Positions 62,826 through 64,000 of a stretch of DNA of 64,000 bases are shown here, in pieces; the stretch's first letter is position 1; each line of letters begins with the position of its first letter. This DNA is from Streptomyces lanatus (GTDB taxonomy: Bacteria; Actinomycetota; Actinomycetes; Streptomycetales; Streptomycetaceae). The stretch is taken from positions 418,484-482,483 of the forward strand of contig NZ_BNBM01000006.1 in the NCBI RefSeq assembly GCF_014655715.1. The letters run 5' to 3'. The translations under genes and the position numbers were made by a program. The notes beneath the pieces are model-generated. The model saw only the letters and a program-made list of their open reading frames with translations, was not told the DNA's origin and ran no database searches.

Positions 62826-63374
62826 ATGGGCGACACCCCCGACATCGGCGAACCGACACTCGAAGAACAGATCGCCGCCTACCAGCGCGAGTTCCAGGAC
62901 CTTGACCCCCAGGTCGAGCAGATCGTCTCGGCACTGTCCCGGCTGAACCGCCGTATGAACGTCGCCTACGGCCGCCAGACCGCCGCCCTCGGCATCAGCA
63001 ACGCCGAGTGGGAGGTCCTCAAGGCCCTCGTCCTCTCCGGCGCCCCCTACCGCCTGGGCCCCAGCGACCTCGCCAAGCGCCTCGGCCTCACCCCGGCCGC
63101 CATGACCCACCGCATCGACCGCATGCTCGCCGAGGGCCTGGTCACCCGGGAGCGCGACGAGTCCAACCGCGTCCGCGTCATCGTGGAGCTGACCGCCGAG
63201 GGCCGCGAGAAGTGGCTGGAGGCGATGCGCCTCGCGACGGTCTTCGAGGAGGACCTCCTCCAGGACCTCTCCGCACAGGAGCGAACCAGCCTCGGCGACG
63301 TCCTCACCCGCCTCCTCCGCAGGGTGGAAGACGCCCAGCCGGACGCCGGCGGCCGCCTCAGCGACCTGGACTGA
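62826..63374 (+). CDS. MarR-family transcriptional regulator
   Basis: The 182-residue winged-helix protein has a helical dimerisation part (LDPQVEQIVSALSRLNRRMNVAYG), a recognition segment LGPSDLAKRLGLTPAAMTHRIDRMLAEGLV at about residues 77-106, and wing DESNRVRVIVELTAEGREK. It is longer than many MarR proteins because of a 30-residue N-terminal extension. The ATG is 7 nt after a -10 hexamer with no Shine-Dalgarno, so it may be leaderless. The divergent MFS gene is the likely target. Confidence 0.9.
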   Translation: MGDTPDIGEPTLEEQIAAYQREFQDLDPQVEQIVSALSRLNRRMNVAYGRQTAALGISNAEWEVLKALVLSGAPYRLGPSDLAKRLGLTPAAMTHRIDRMLAEGLVTRERDESNRVRVIVELTAEGREKWLEAMRLATVFEEDLLQDLSAQERTSLGDVLTRLLRRVEDAQPDAGGRLSDLD

Positions 63375-63417
63375 GATGGGGCGGGACACCGCCATAAAAG
63401 ATCTTGACAGGGGATGC

Positions 63418-63446
63418 TTGACAGCCCTCTGCCCGGTCCGTAATGT
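63418..63446 (+). promoter_or_regulatory. rrn promoter, strongest consensus
   Basis: A consensus -35 TTGACA (63418-63423) and -10 TAATGT (63441-63446) are separated by 17 bp. A second TTGACA begins at 63404. Confidence 0.75.
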
Positions 63447-63589
63447 TCTCCGGGTTGCCGCTGAGCCGTAACGGTTCTGCGACAGCACCTCCCGCCGCGA
63501 GAGCGGCAACCAAACCACCAGCACGATCTCCCAACCGGGTCGATTTCGGCATGCCCGAATTCAATTCGAATTGGGACCCGGCGGCCCGA

Positions 63590-63619
63590 TTGGGAATCGC
63601 CGAGCGGATCCGCTAAGGT
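63590..63619 (+). promoter_or_regulatory. rrn promoter, middle
   Basis: TTGGGA (63590-63595) and TAAGGT (63614-63619) have 18-bp spacing. Confidence 0.6.
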
Positions 63620-63691
63620 TTGAGACGTCGGAACGGCCCAAGGGCCCGGGAAGACAAGCCCTGCTGACTGGGAGTCAGGCCCGAAAGGATC

Positions 63692-63787
63692 TGATAAAGT
63701 CGGAGCCGCCGGAAAGGGAAACGCGGAAGCGGGAACCTGGAAAGCACCGAGGAAATCGGATCGGGAAACGGTCTGATAGAGTCGGAA
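63692..63787 (+). promoter_or_regulatory. Pair of repeated -10-like elements in the rrn leader
   Basis: TCTGATAAAGTCGGA (-10 TAAAGT at 63695-63700) and TCTGATAGAGTCGGA (-10 TAGAGT at 63777-63782) are near-identical copies 82 bp apart. This is consistent with two further tandem promoters lacking a canonical -35. Confidence 0.5.
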
Positions 63788-64000
63788 ACGCAAGACCGAA
63801 GGGAAACTGCCCGGAGGAAAGCCCGGAAGGGTGAGTACGAAGGAAGCGTCCGTTCCTTGAGAACTCAACAGCGTGCCAAAAGTCAACGCCAGATATGTTG
63901 ATACCCCGTCTCCAGCTTTGCTGGGGCGAGGTTCCTTTGAAAAACACAGCGAGGACGCTGTGAACGGTCCGGGCTTATTCCGCCCGGCTGTTCCGCTCTC

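Larger units (their letters stand above)
63375..64000 (+). other. rRNA operon leader with multiple promoters
   Basis: This 626-bp gene-free stretch has the structure of a Streptomyces rrn leader: several tandem promoters, the conserved TTGAGAACTCAACAGCGTGCC segment at 63857-63877, and three stem-loops before the window end (63912-63924, 63945-63962 and 63969-63987). The mature 16S rRNA should begin just after position 64000 and is not visible here. Confidence 0.85.

Overview
The window is a high-GC actinobacterial chromosome segment, almost certainly from a Streptomyces species. The evidence is the strong GC bias at third codon positions, frequent GTG starts, a bldC gene, an Lsr2-type nucleoid protein next to purSQL, a SARP-type regulator and several large stress-type PP2C phosphatases. 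From memory, not from a search, the gene order resembles the conserved core of the S. coelicolor chromosome around SCO4076-SCO4122.

Layout. 1-12 kb: tRNA-Gly, an lsr2-like gene, the purine operon purS-purQ-purL, a small regulator, a mycothiol-dependent-type protein, a META-domain lipoprotein, purF-purM, a DUF3073 gene, valine dehydrogenase and a conserved hypothetical. 12-18 kb: bldC behind a long leader, a tiny zinc-ribbon-like gene, the giant DEAH helicase hrpA flanked by two identical tRNA-Asp genes, and a tRNA-Glu/Asp/Phe cluster. 18-25 kb: membrane metallophosphoesterase, small zincin peptidase, Ser/Thr/Pro-rich lipoprotein, DEAD-box helicase with a 123-bp repeat array, and an APC permease. 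25.1-30.8 kb: a tRNA-Lys gene followed by a decayed accessory island bounded by a second copy of the tRNA-Lys 3' end. It holds a Nudix pseudogene, a STAS-GNAT fusion with a TTA codon, GAF/ANTAR wreckage, three DUF5994-like paralogues and small hypotheticals. 31-43 kb: membrane protein, secreted subtilase, GTP cyclohydrolase II, MarR regulator, a RibD-like protein with reversed domain order, initiator tRNA, PP2C phosphatase, a c-di-AMP riboswitch driving an M23 peptidase, a PrsW-type protease and trmB. 43-57 kb: L-2-hydroxyglutarate oxidase, a secreted MINPP-like phosphatase, an NsdA-like regulator facing a degenerate asparagine synthetase, a large SARP/NB-ARC regulator, an ECF sigma factor fused to a membrane-spanning carbohydrate-binding module, and a TetR regulator. 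58-64 kb: type II NADH dehydrogenase, PAS-PP2C-HATPase phosphatase, a divergent MFS/MarR pair, and the multi-promoter leader of an rRNA operon whose 16S gene starts just beyond the window.

How it fits together. The pur genes form two transcription units of de novo purine synthesis. The ribA/marR/ribD-like trio shares palindromic TTCAA-type sites and looks like one regulated unit making a pyrimidine or flavin-type intermediate. The 46-57 kb stretch is dense in regulators of development or antibiotic production. Multi-hairpin intergenic repeats, one 128 bp long and identical at two loci, punctuate the right half. The most unusual items are the tRNA-Lys-bounded decayed island, the sigma factor-NPCBM fusion, the asparagine synthetase paralogue lacking both signature catalytic residues, and the domain-swapped RibD. 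No CRISPR array, intact transposase or integrase was seen.
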